Shown piece by piece: positions 7,104 through 14,370 of a DNA stretch of 27,622 bases. The DNA is taken from positions 1-27,622 of the forward strand of contig JBCDBY010000016.1 of the NCBI GenBank assembly GCA_039182715.1. Reading direction: 5' to 3'. Made by a program: the position numbers and the translations under genes. Source of the stretch: JBCDBY01 sp039182715 (GTDB lineage Bacteria; Planctomycetota; PLA2). The number at the start of each line of letters is the position of its first letter. Within the stretch, counting starts at the first letter, position 1. Below the pieces are notes generated by a model. It had not been told where the DNA came from. It saw only the letters and a list, made by a program, of their open reading frames with translations, and made no database searches.

Positions 7104-7182
7104 TGGTCGGGACAGCAGGATTCGAACCTGCGGTCTCCTCCGTCCGAGGGAGGCGGGGACGTCCAAACTCCCCTATATCCCG
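7104..7182 (-). tRNA. tRNA-Pro (anticodon CGG)
   Basis: A 79-nt cloverleaf with acceptor CGGGATA/TGTCCCG (one G-U pair), A73 and encoded CCA. A strong GGGG/CCCC D stem carries an enlarged 11-nt D loop. Anticodon stem CCTCC/GGAGG encloses loop CTCGGAC (anticodon CGG, codon CCG). The T-arm is GCAGG-TTCGAAT-CCTGC. C1-G72 and A73 fit tRNA-Pro. Confidence 0.88.
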
Positions 7183-7191
7183 TCTGTGTTG

Positions 7192-7265
7192 TGGTGCGCC
7201 CGGCGTGAGTCGAACGCGCACCGGCGGCTTGCGAAGCCGACGTCCTGCCGTTCGACGACGGGCGC
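7192..7265 (-). tRNA. tRNA with anticodon CGC (Ala codon GCG), lacking G3-U70
   Basis: The perfect acceptor GCGCCCG/CGGGCGC with A73 and CCA is intact. The D-arm is short (GTC/GAC). The anticodon stem is TCGGC/GCCGC with an outermost T-C mismatch, and loop TTCGCAA gives CGC. Position 3:70 is G-C rather than the G-U wobble that is the main identity element for alanyl-tRNA synthetase. The T stem has a C52-A62 mismatch. The anticodon says Ala, but the body does not support that charging. Confidence 0.78.
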
Positions 7266-7271
7266 GTAGGG

Positions 7272-7344
7272 CTGGGAAGGCAGGAATCGAACCTACGCTC
7301 TTCCGACGAGCAGTCGGCTGCCTTGCCTGCTTGGCTCCATCCCA
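7272..7344 (-). tRNA. tRNA-like gene, Gln-type body with apparent anticodon GCT (Ser codon AGC)
   Basis: The acceptor TGGGATG/CTTCCCA (one T-T mismatch) with U1-A72 and G73, plus a D-arm reading GCCAAGCAGGCAAGGC, is strongly tRNA-Gln-like. The anticodon stem GCCGA/TCGGA (outer pair mismatched) encloses loop CTGCTCG, giving GCT (Ser) with an unusual pyrimidine at position 37. The variable loop is only five bases, so it is not a class II serine tRNA. The genomic 3' bases are CCC rather than CCA. It is probably degenerate or specialised. Confidence 0.65.
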
Positions 7345-7352
7345 GGCGAGTT

Positions 7353-7426
7353 TGGTAGCGGGAGCGGGATTCGAACCCGCAAGACCGGCGCATGAAGCCG
7401 GCGTGATTCCGTTTCACCATCCCGCG
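7353..7426 (-). tRNA. tRNA with anticodon CAT (Met or Ile2 type)
   Basis: A 74-nt cloverleaf. Acceptor CGCGGGA/TCCCGCT has a C1-T72 mismatch and is followed by A73 and encoded CCA. The D stem is GTG/CAC. Anticodon stem CCGGC/GCCGG encloses loop TTCATGC, giving CAT with an atypical G37. The T-arm GCGGG-TTCGAAT-CCCGC is perfect. The anticodon stem lacks the GGG/CCC run of initiator tRNAs, so an elongator Met or lysidine-modified Ile tRNA is more likely. It is the first gene of the array in the direction of transcription. Confidence 0.82.
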
Positions 7427-7450
7427 TCCGCGTTCGGTCGGGCAGACCGG

Positions 7451-7467
7451 GGTGCCGCGTCGGCACC
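7451..7467. other. Hairpin upstream of the tRNA array
   Basis: GGTGCC (7451-7456) and GGCACC (7462-7467) pair perfectly around a five-base loop, 25 bases upstream of the first tRNA. The function is unknown; it could be a regulatory or terminator structure between the divergent tRNA array and the exported-protein gene. Confidence 0.4.
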
Positions 7468-7634
7468 AGAGCCGCATCTTCGAGCGGAACGCGAGGTCAC
7501 GGAGTCCCCCGCATCCCGGCGGCGTTCATCTGTCAGAGATCGTGCTCGTGGGCGGGGATGAAACACCTGCGCGCACGATGGGTTCGGTCCCGATCGAAAA
7601 AAGTGCGACCGCCGGATGCGACTTCTCGAATTGC

Positions 7635-7660
7635 TACCGTGGCGCACGAAGGAGAAGCAC
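7635..7660 (+). promoter_or_regulatory. Conventional leadered promoter and SD for the gene at 7663
   Basis: TACCGT at 7635-7640 resembles the TANNNT boxes of other genes but lies 22 bases from the ATG. Between them is a purine-rich GAAGGAGAA Shine-Dalgarno about seven bases before ATG 7663. It serves as an internal contrast to the leaderless-type genes. Confidence 0.5.
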
Positions 7661-7662
7661 GC

Positions 7663-8019
7663 ATGTTTCGATTTCTTCAAGGCGTCGTCACCACCCTCGC
7701 CGTCGTCGTGCTGGTCGCGCAGGGACGCAACCAGGGGCACCTGCGCGTCACCAAGCTGGAGATCGTCGACAAGTCCGGCGAGGTCCAGGGCGTGTGGGAG
7801 GGCAACACGCTCATCGTGCAGCCGAAAGAGGACGGCGGCCTCGACGGTCCGCCGCGCGCCTTCATCGCGCGCGGGGGCAGGATCGCCGGCCAGAACCTCC
7901 TCGTCTTCGAGGACATTTTCGTCGCCGACAAACAGTCGCGCACGCGCGTTCGCATCGATCACGAAAACGTCCAGATCTTCGACGCGAAACAGAAGCGGAT
8001 CTGGAAGGCGCGCCGCTGA
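7663..8019 (+). CDS. Small exported or membrane-anchored protein of unknown function
   Basis: A 118-residue protein with an N-terminal hydrophobic segment (FLQGVVTTLAVVVLVAQG, residues 4-21) serving as signal peptide or anchor. The rest is a compact, beta-rich domain of repeated strand patterns (HLRVTKLEIVDKSGEVQGVW, RAFIARGGRIAGQNLLVFEDIF, RTRVRIDHENVQIFD). I do not recognise a family. ATG 7663 is chosen over upstream in-frame starts because of the GGAG ribosome binding site and the hydrophobic leader directly after it. The CGAAAAAAGT motif at 7595 upstream is shared with the PEP-CTERM gene at 20413. A GC-rich hairpin followed by a short T-run lies 50 bases after the stop. Confidence 0.7.
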   Translation: MFRFLQGVVTTLAVVVLVAQGRNQGHLRVTKLEIVDKSGEVQGVWEGNTLIVQPKEDGGLDGPPRAFIARGGRIAGQNLLVFEDIFVADKQSRTRVRIDHENVQIFDAKQKRIWKARR

Positions 8020-8069
8020 ACGCCGGTCGCGCGCCCTCTCCTCGTTTCGATTCGTGAGCCTCGGAAATC

Positions 8070-8103
8070 ACCCCTCGGGGCGGGGCCCTCCCGGGGTCGT
8101 TTT
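8070..8103 (+). terminator. Possible intrinsic terminator after the small exported protein gene
   Basis: ACCCC at 8070-8074 can pair with GGGGT at 8093-8097 around a GC-rich interior, followed closely by CGTTTT (8098-8103). The stem is short and several alternative pairings exist. Confidence 0.35.
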
Positions 8104-8133
8104 CTGCGATGATCTCGCCACCGAAAGGGGGAT

Positions 8134-9357
8134 GTGGTTGTGGAAACCGATGGCATCGGCGAGCTCGTCAAACGGAGCCTGAGGCGCGTATCGAAGTCCA
8201 ACTTCCAGCACCTGGAGGTGCTGCCGTCGGAACAGGAGCTTCTCTCGGAACGCGGCGTCAAGGACGAGTTCGCGCAACGATACGCCGCCTGGCGCCGGGC
8301 GATCCTGCTGCTGGGCGCGGCGGCGATGGTGTTCTGGTTCGTCGTCGAGATCGCGACCTTCGAAAGCACGGAGGACCGTCTCCGCCGAACCACGCTGGAA
8401 TCGGCGGAGAAGCAGCACGGCTCGCTCGACATGTTTCAGCAGCAGATGGTCGAGCAGCAGCTCGACCAGCAGGTCCGCATGCTGGGCGAGGACAACCTCG
8501 GCATCATGGACGGCGTCTCGTGGATCGTGACGTTCGCCATCCTCGTCGGCGCCGTCTTCATGGTGCTGGCGGCTCGATCGTGGGCCGACGTCCGCAAGTC
8601 GCGGCGCTGGGCGCGCTACGCCTTCTTCGTCGTCTTCCTGACGCCCTTCGCGATCGCGGCGATCCCCTTCACCGCGTTCATGGATTTCAGCCATCTCGGC
8701 GCGAACGAGACCAGCATGGTCACGATGCTGCTGGGCAGCACGCTCGGCGGCAAGATCTTCCTGCTGGTCGCGCCACGCGCCCTGACGCTGTTTCCCGCCT
8801 CGATCCGTTCGTCGATGACGCTCAAGACGATGATCCCCGAGTCGCCGCTGCCCGGCTGGGTGACGGCCCTGTTCGCGCCGACCTATCCCGGCTTCCTGAT
8901 TCTGGGCGTCGCGCTGGTCAACCAGATGCAGGGCGACTACAAGCTGCTGCTCGGGCTCATCTGCCTCGTCATCGCGCCGCTCGTCTACCTGCGCCGAGGC
9001 CGCGAGATCCTGCGCCCGCACACCACCGACGAGGTCGACACGATCGTCGCATCGGCGCGCAAGCAGGCGCTGGTCTTCAACCTCATCGGCGGTGCGCTCA
9101 TCGGGATGGCCGTGCTCGACCTCGAATTCTTCAGCGCGGGGGACGCGGCCCGGTTCGCGGCGTCGTTCGGCGGAAACTTCCTGCTCGTCACCGTCTTCGC
9201 ATCCGACCTGATGCTCGCCCTCATGTACATCAGCCACCGGCAGTCGGACGAGTACTCCGAGTCCGACTTCCTGAAGGAGGCGAGCCGCAAGTTCGCGGGC
9301 CTGACCGAGTGCGGTTTCACCGATCTCCAGGTGAGCGACGCGGCCAAGAGCGACTAG
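8134..9357 (+). CDS. Polytopic membrane protein of unknown function
   Basis: A 407-residue protein with a cytoplasmic-looking N-terminus and about seven to eight hydrophobic spans: near residues 55-75, 127-147, 160-182, 200-215, 245-262, 268-286, 318-337 and 345-365. A charged, Gln-rich stretch (MFQQQMVEQQLDQQVRM) lies between the first two spans. I see no recognisable transporter or enzyme motif. The GTG at 8134 is preceded by a purine-rich AAAGGGGGA; GTG 8140 is an equally possible start two codons downstream. It ends seven bases before the next gene, so the two are probably co-transcribed. Confidence 0.72.
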   Translation: MVVETDGIGELVKRSLRRVSKSNFQHLEVLPSEQELLSERGVKDEFAQRYAAWRRAILLLGAAAMVFWFVVEIATFESTEDRLRRTTLESAEKQHGSLDMFQQQMVEQQLDQQVRMLGEDNLGIMDGVSWIVTFAILVGAVFMVLAARSWADVRKSRRWARYAFFVVFLTPFAIAAIPFTAFMDFSHLGANETSMVTMLLGSTLGGKIFLLVAPRALTLFPASIRSSMTLKTMIPESPLPGWVTALFAPTYPGFLILGVALVNQMQGDYKLLLGLICLVIAPLVYLRRGREILRPHTTDEVDTIVASARKQALVFNLIGGALIGMAVLDLEFFSAGDAARFAASFGGNFLLVTVFASDLMLALMYISHRQSDEYSESDFLKEASRKFAGLTECGFTDLQVSDAAKSD

Positions 9358-9364
9358 CGGGCGC

Positions 9365-11032
9365 ATGGCGTCGACGGCGAGTCTCCTGAAGGATCTCGAG
9401 GCGGCGGTGCGCCGCTTCGGGCCCGGTGCCGCGCCGCACAAGCTCGTGTTACTGCGGGCGCTCCTTGGACGGCGCCTCGCGCGTGCGAGCCAGGTCTTGC
9501 GGCTCCACGACGCGCTCTGCTACCTGCGCGCGCTGCCGGACGACGCCGAAGTCCTCGCCGTCGTCGAGGACGGCCTCGCGTCGTTCGGCGACCGGCAGGA
9601 TCTCGCGACGTTCCGCGACGAACTCGAGGACTCCGGTATGGCCGGCACGGTGATCCGTTTTCCGTTCGATGCCGCGACCGCGCAGTGGCTCGCGGCGCGC
9701 TGGCCGGGGCACCTCCGCATCGACTGGCCGCGGGTCGAGAACGACGACCGACTCATGGAGCGCCTCTACCTGCTCGCGCTCGACGCCGAGACGCCGGGGC
9801 TGGACAACGCGAAGGCCTCGCCGCGCGCGTGGCTCGATCGCATGCGGGGCCCCGGAGAGACCGACGCGGAGTTCGTCGCGAAACGCTTCGCGCAGCTCCC
9901 GTGGCCGCTCTTTCTTCGCGGCTGGATGCACGACGACACGAATCTGCCGCTTCGGCTCGAGCCGGGCCCGGATACCCCGACGCGCACGCACGCGCGACTT
10001 CCCGGCGGGCGCGTGGTGATGCAGACGCGCCCGTTGGCCGGCCGCCCCGACCTCCGGCGCGCGGCGCGGCGCGGGCCGCGCGAGCTTCGCCGGTTGTCGT
10101 CGCGCGAGGGCGCGGCGGTCGTGGATCTGACCCGCGCGGCGATGGCCACGCGCGCCCGCTACCTCGACGCGTTTTCCGACGCCGACCCGGACGACGTGAC
10201 GCTGGCGGACGCGGGCGGCGGGTTGGCGTTCGCCGTCATCGGCGTGCGTCCCGAGGGGCGCATGCTGCTTGAGACGGTCCACGGCTGGCTCATGCTCCGC
10301 AACCGGGTCCCGATCGGTTACGTGCTGTCGAGCGCGTTTCTCGGGTGCTCCGAGATCGCGTTCAACCTGTTTCCCACCTGGCGCGGCGGCGACGCGGCCT
10401 GGATCTACGGTCGCGCGGTCGCGACGGCGCGCGCGCTCTACGGGTCGGACACCTTCTCGGTCGATCCCTACCAGCTCGGCCACGAGAACGCCGAGGGGCT
10501 CGCATCGGGTGCGTGGCGGTTCTATCAGAAGCTCGGGTTTCGGCCGCGCGACCCGGACACCGTTGCGCTGATGCACGAGGAGCTCGCACGGATCGCCAAG
10601 GACCGCGCCCACCGGTCGTCCCGGACGACGCTACGGCGACTCGCGCGCGAGCCGATGTACCTGTCGCTGGGGCGCGCGCAACGCAACGCGAACGAGGTGC
10701 TCGCCGGCGTCGGGCTGGCGGCCACGCGCTTGCTCGCGACGCGTTACGGGGCCGACCGCGAGCGGGGTGAGCGCGCCTGTGTGCGCGAGGCGACCGAGCG
10801 CTACGGCGTTCGTTCGCGCGCGCGATGGACGGCGGGAGAGAAGCTGATGTGGCGTCGCTGGTCGCCGATTCTCGTGCTGCTGGCGGAACGCGAAGAATGG
10901 TCGCGCGCCGAAGCGGCCGCCGTCGTCCGGGTGGTGCGCGCCAAGGGCGCGGCGCGCGAATGGGACTACGTGGACGCGCTCCGGGATCAACCCGGGCTGC
11001 AGCGCGCGCTCATGGCGCTGGCCCGGTCATGA
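9365..11032 (+). CDS. Unknown 555-residue protein with a GNAT-like segment
   Basis: The N-terminal half is Arg/Ala-rich and helical, with no family I can name. Roughly between residues 300 and 400 there is a segment resembling an acyl-CoA N-acyltransferase core. IGYVLSSAFLGCSEIAFNLFP could be a central strand and bulge, GGDAAWIYGRAVATARAL a cofactor-binding helix, and GAWRFYQKLGFRPRD matches the FYxKLGF signature seen near the end of many GNAT domains. The usual R/Q-x-x-G-x-G/A pyrophosphate loop is not clearly present, so catalytic activity is uncertain. No signal peptide or membrane segment is seen. It directly follows the membrane protein gene (7-base gap), and its stop overlaps the end of the convergent pseudogene by six bases. 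Confidence 0.7.
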   Translation: MASTASLLKDLEAAVRRFGPGAAPHKLVLLRALLGRRLARASQVLRLHDALCYLRALPDDAEVLAVVEDGLASFGDRQDLATFRDELEDSGMAGTVIRFPFDAATAQWLAARWPGHLRIDWPRVENDDRLMERLYLLALDAETPGLDNAKASPRAWLDRMRGPGETDAEFVAKRFAQLPWPLFLRGWMHDDTNLPLRLEPGPDTPTRTHARLPGGRVVMQTRPLAGRPDLRRAARRGPRELRRLSSREGAAVVDLTRAAMATRARYLDAFSDADPDDVTLADAGGGLAFAVIGVRPEGRMLLETVHGWLMLRNRVPIGYVLSSAFLGCSEIAFNLFPTWRGGDAAWIYGRAVATARALYGSDTFSVDPYQLGHENAEGLASGAWRFYQKLGFRPRDPDTVALMHEELARIAKDRAHRSSRTTLRRLAREPMYLSLGRAQRNANEVLAGVGLAATRLLATRYGADRERGERACVREATERYGVRSRARWTAGEKLMWRRWSPILVLLAEREEWSRAEAAAVVRVVRAKGAAREWDYVDALRDQPGLQRALMALARS

Positions 11033-11749
11033 GTCCTTCGCGTGCGGGTAGGACGGCGCGCGCCCCTGGAAGCTGAGAATCTTCGGGTTGCGCACGTGGC
11101 CGTCCTGGATCTCCGTCGCCGCATCGATGGCGGGCTCCGCCGCCCACGCGTCGGGGCCGCCCATCACGACGGGCAGGTAGGGCAATAGGGCGCGACTGAT
11201 CTCGAAGGTGGCGGAGCGCCACAGCAGGCTCGGCGTGTGGTCCACGGCGTAGTACTGCACGCCGGCCCCCGCCTTGAGCATCGGCTCAGCAATGGTCGTC
11301 GGTCGCGCGAAGTCGAAGCCGAGGCCGCGATCGCAGCTGACGTCGACAATCAGCGCGTTCGGCCGGAATGACGCGAGATCGGCCATCTCCCGCTTCCCGG
11401 TGGTGAGGTCGCCGATTTCGAGGTCGGTGAGTCGGCTGCGACCGCAGGCGCGCGCCACGACCTGCATGAGCTTTGTCGAAGCCTCGAAAAAGTTCGCCAG
11501 CCGGTCCGCGCCCACGTCGACCTCGAGACGCCGTCGAAGCTCAGGCTTTTGGGTAGCGATGCCGGTCGGGCAGTTGTTGGTGTTGGAGATGCGGGCGACC
11601 GTGGGTTTTTTCGGCGTCGGTTGTGCGTGCGCACCGTCACGGTAGGGCTGGTTGGCCGACGGCCCGCACCGACATCAGTGGTCCGTCTCGCCCTCTTGGA
11701 TCTCGACGCCGACGGGCGGTTTGGTGGCTACGACGGGTGCATGGCTCAT
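11027..11749 (-). pseudogene. Mosaic remnant: CDGSH domain, glutamate synthase tail and carboxyethylornithine-synthase-like tail
   Basis: Three protein fragments lie in one frame over 241 codons. Codons 1-51 (from ATG 11749) are an iron-sulfur CDGSH domain, SHAPVVATKPPVGVEIQEGET then CRCGPSANQP-Y-R-DGAH. It is broken by a TGA at codon 25 (11677-11675), and the third cluster cysteine is replaced by Arg37. Codons 52-125 match the C-terminus of FMN-binding glutamate synthase domains (ISNTNNCPTGIATQ, VVARACGRSRL, DLTTGKREMADL). From about codon 126 (near 11374) to the stop the match is the C-terminus of N5-carboxyethyl-ornithine synthase/alanine-dehydrogenase-like enzymes (DVSCDRGLGFDFA, YYAVDHTPSLLW, NPKILSFQGR). 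The whole catalytic barrel and Rossmann parts are missing. In-frame deletions best explain it; a downstream 163-codon ORF from GTG 11515 remains open but is unlikely to be a working enzyme. Confidence 0.82.
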
Positions 11750-11843
11750 GTCGATCTCGATTCTGCTGTGGGGTGGAGTCGGGCGCGCCATGAAGAATTC
11801 GCAATTCCGACAGGACGGGGTGCCCTTGAGGCGGGGGAGTGGC

Positions 11844-11856
11844 TAGGATTCCGTTC
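11844..11856 (+). promoter_or_regulatory. Leaderless-type -10 element before the small lipoprotein gene
   Basis: TAGGAT at 11844-11849 lies seven bases before GTG 11857. This spacing selects the GTG, where the lipoprotein signal begins, over the in-frame GTG at 11839, which would place the box inside the coding sequence. Confidence 0.5.
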
Positions 11857-12246
11857 GTGAAGTACTTCCACGCTCTCCCCCTTCTCCTCCTCGTGGCGTG
11901 TGGCGGCGATCCGCACGAAGAGGCCACCTCGGACATGATCGATGAGTTGAACGCGCTGGCCGAGACCATCGAGGGCATCGAGTCGAAAGCCGACGCCGAG
12001 TCGGCGCGAAGCGAACTCAAGGCGCACGCCGATGCGCTGAAGGAACTCGGCGATCGCGTGAAGGAGCTCGATAAGGAGGGGAAGATCTCCAAGGAGCGTG
12101 AGAAGGAACTCATGTCCGAGTACGAGCCGAAGATGAAGGAAGCGCAGAAGCGCATGCAGGACGCGATGCGGCAGCTCCAGAAGAACCCCGAATCGATGAT
12201 GGCGGTGGCCGAGGTCATGCAAGAGGTCGCCCGCTCGATGCGCTGA
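11857..12246 (+). CDS. Small coiled-coil lipoprotein
   Basis: A 129-residue protein. Its N-terminus is a short lipoprotein signal, KYFHALPLLLLVAC, with lipobox LVAC and Cys15. The mature part is highly charged and helical, with heptad-like runs such as IDELNALAETIEGIESKA and KELGDRVKELDKEGK, rich in Glu, Lys and Met; a coiled coil is likely. No family is recognised. It is probably anchored in the inner leaflet of the outer membrane or on the outer face of the inner membrane. The start is taken as GTG 11857, because an upstream start would put a short charged extension before the signal peptide. A strong hairpin follows the stop by 18 bases. Confidence 0.8.
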   Translation: MKYFHALPLLLLVACGGDPHEEATSDMIDELNALAETIEGIESKADAESARSELKAHADALKELGDRVKELDKEGKISKEREKELMSEYEPKMKEAQKRMQDAMRQLQKNPESMMAVAEVMQEVARSMR

Positions 12247-12263
12247 GGTTCGTGCGCGGGGTG

Positions 12264-12290
12264 CACGCGTCGGATCCGATCCGGCGCGTG
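12264..12290. terminator. Strong palindromic hairpin between convergent genes
   Basis: CACGCGTCGGATC pairs with GATCCGGCGCGTG (13 bp, one G-U pair) across a single central C. It sits between the stop of the lipoprotein gene (12246) and the stop of the convergent membrane protein (12325), which suits a bidirectional terminator. There is no T-run, so it is not a textbook intrinsic terminator. Confidence 0.45.
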
Positions 12291-12324
12291 GACGCCATCG
12301 AGCTGAGAGACCGTTTCGGCCGGG

Positions 12325-14217
12325 CTACTTCTTCGACGCGTCGTTCGCGGGTGCGGACAGGCCGAACTTCCGGATCAGGTGGTGCGCGAGGTTGTCGAAG
12401 GCGGAGTCGAGCAGGATCGAGTAGAGATCGCCGCCCTTCGGCTTGTCCGGAATCGGAACCGACTGGTCGGGCCCGCCGAAGAACCGTCCGCGCCGCTCGC
12501 GTCCGCCGTGGAAGACGACGAAGCCGTTGACCGTGTACTTGTGCATGACCTCCCGCACCTTGCCGGCGCGGCCCGCCTCGACCGACTCGTAGCTGCCCCC
12601 GCCGGAGACGTAGAGTTCGGTGGACGAGGCCGACACGGTGTACTGGAACTCGATGTGAGGCTTCTCGTCCTCCTTCGCCTTCCGGATCGACACGAGGCCT
12701 GCGCCCACGGCCTCGAGCAGCGGGGCGGTCATCCGCTCGAGCAGTAGCTTCTCGCGCGCACGAATGGAGTGTTCGCGAAAGGAGTCGGCGGGCTGGATGA
12801 GCATCAGCTTCATCAGGGCCAGCACAAGCTGCTGCGAGGGATGGGAGGGCTCGGGCTCGTAGGCGCTGCGGAATCGGACGAGCAGCTGCGGATCCGCCTG
12901 GCGGCGAATCTTGCGCAGCACGGAGAGAAAGCCCTCCACGAACTCGGGATCCGCCTTCTTCGAGTCCGTGGCCTTCTCGAATCGAACCAGCGCCTCGTCG
13001 TATATGCGGCTGATCTGCTTGCGCGCGTTGCCCTTGTACGACTTCACCTCGGGGTCGGCGATGAACGTGCGCAGCGCCGCGGGCGTGCCTTCCTTCTCGC
13101 TCGCCGCGCGTGCGACCTGGAACTTCCACTTGTCGATCCGCTGTGCGGCCACCTTCCGGTGCCGTGTGTTGGTCGGCTCGGCGAGGTAGGCCCGCAGCGG
13201 GGCGATGCCGTCCTGCTCCTTGGCCTGTTGCGCCGCCTGCTGGAATCGGCGGTCGTCGCGCAACGCAATGAGCTCGGAGCTTCGTGCGTCGGTGGGGAAC
13301 GCCCGCAGAAAGCGCTCGATCTCGTCGAACCCATCGGTGGACGCCAACGCCTGTTCGTAGAGATACCGCTTCTGGAGTCCCGTCCGCAGGGAGGGAAGGA
13401 CAAGAGCGGCGCACAGCAGTGCAGGCACGAGCGTGCCCGCCATGACCAGGACGCGCAGGCGACCCGGGCCGCTCGCCTCGTCCGCCGTGGGTCGCCGGCG
13501 ACGGCGTTCGCCTCCGCCGGCCGCGCCGGGCGGCGGCACGTGGACCGGCGCGTGACGGGAGTTCTCCTGGCCGCGCGCCGTCGCGGCCGCGCGAATGCCG
13601 ATCTTGGTCGCCTGCGCGCCCGAGATCGAGGAGCCGTCCTCGGGTCGCGCTTGCGCCACGGCATGCAGGAACGCCGTGCACGCCCGCGCATCCTCCTTGC
13701 TCTCGACCAGGAACTTCGCGTCGCCCGATGCGGTCTTCACTTCGATCAGGGAGCCCGTGTAGCGTCCGCCTTGCAGGCGGTGGGTGGCGTGCACCTTGAC
13801 CAGTCCGGCGAGATCGCGCGTCGTGACTTCGTCCGGCGACGCGTCCCAGACCCGCAAGGGGTCGATGAGCAGGAAGCGGCCAATCTTGGGGATCTGGGAG
13901 GCTTCGATGAGTCGCAGGATGGAGCCGGCCAGCAGCGCCGCGGAGCCGACGAGGACGATGCCGAGCGTGATCGACGACACGTCGGAGGTCGGGCGGATCT
14001 GCAGCAGCGACCAGATGAGGCCGATGGCGCCGCCCGCCACCCCGACGAGCGCGAGGGGCGAAAGGCCGGCGTCGCTCCGCTCCTCGAGCGGCAGGACGAT
14101 CCCGCAAGGGAACTCCGGACCGTCGTCCCACGCCGCCGTCAGGTATCGCCGTTCCCGGCGTTCGAGGGCCCGCCAATTCTGGGTTCGGCCCGTATGTCCC
14201 AGTCCTCGTTGCACCAT
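12325..14217 (-). CDS. Membrane protein with a helical-repeat extracytoplasmic region, unknown function
   Basis: A 630-residue protein read from ATG 14217. Two close transmembrane helices (residues 53-74 and 83-105) are followed by a soluble domain of about 130 residues that looks PH-like (IGRFLLIDPLRVWD, YTGSLIEVKTASGDAKFLVES). Then come a Pro/Gly/Arg linker and a third helix (254-276). The C-terminal part has repeated helical units of about 45 residues (FLRAFPTDARSSELIALRDD, LRAYLAEPTNTRHRKVAAQRI, LRTFIADPEVKSYKGNARKQI) and ends in a beta-rich domain. An upstream TTG at 14238 would add seven residues; ATG 14217 has a GGGAAG purine stretch at suitable spacing. It is divergent from the esterase gene. 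No partner or function can be inferred. Confidence 0.78.
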   Translation of the reverse strand: MVQRGLGHTGRTQNWRALERRERRYLTAAWDDGPEFPCGIVLPLEERSDAGLSPLALVGVAGGAIGLIWSLLQIRPTSDVSSITLGIVLVGSAALLAGSILRLIEASQIPKIGRFLLIDPLRVWDASPDEVTTRDLAGLVKVHATHRLQGGRYTGSLIEVKTASGDAKFLVESKEDARACTAFLHAVAQARPEDGSSISGAQATKIGIRAAATARGQENSRHAPVHVPPPGAAGGGERRRRRPTADEASGPGRLRVLVMAGTLVPALLCAALVLPSLRTGLQKRYLYEQALASTDGFDEIERFLRAFPTDARSSELIALRDDRRFQQAAQQAKEQDGIAPLRAYLAEPTNTRHRKVAAQRIDKWKFQVARAASEKEGTPAALRTFIADPEVKSYKGNARKQISRIYDEALVRFEKATDSKKADPEFVEGFLSVLRKIRRQADPQLLVRFRSAYEPEPSHPSQQLVLALMKLMLIQPADSFREHSIRAREKLLLERMTAPLLEAVGAGLVSIRKAKEDEKPHIEFQYTVSASSTELYVSGGGSYESVEAGRAGKVREVMHKYTVNGFVVFHGGRERRGRFFGGPDQSVPIPDKPKGGDLYSILLDSAFDNLAHHLIRKFGLSAPANDASKK

Positions 14218-14311
14218 GGTCTTCCCGTTCCGGGCCAAGGATGCCGAGTCGGGTCGCGCCGGTCAACCGGCGTGTGGCGATCGCGGGGCGCGTCTGCATC
14301 GGTCCTTTCCA

Positions 14312-14328
14312 TACGGTCGTAATCCGTA
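14312..14328. other. Small inverted repeat in a divergent intergenic region
   Basis: TACGG (14312-14316) and CCGTA (14324-14328) form an inverted repeat separated by seven bases, about 45 bp upstream of the esterase start. It could be an operator half-site pair. Its short length makes chance occurrence quite possible. Confidence 0.25.
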
Positions 14329-14358
14329 CGTCCCGGGCGCCGCCCCCGCGGGGATTGC

Positions 14359-14370
14359 TACAGTGGCTTC
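14359..14370 (+). promoter_or_regulatory. Leaderless-type -10 element before the secreted esterase gene
   Basis: TACAGT at 14359-14364, then six bases, then ATG 14371. This is the same hexamer and spacing as for the TPR gene at 2161. Confidence 0.55.

Noticed and set aside
6616..7662. Integration hotspot or prophage at the tRNA array.
   Set aside because: No integrase, attachment-site duplication or phage gene is visible on either side within the window.
12215..14299. A 694-codon open frame on the minus strand overlapping the membrane protein gene.
   Set aside because: Its product is Arg/Pro/Gly-rich with no hydrophobic or motif structure. The overlapping frame at 12325-14217 has clear membrane helices and repeat units, so this is a high-GC shadow frame.
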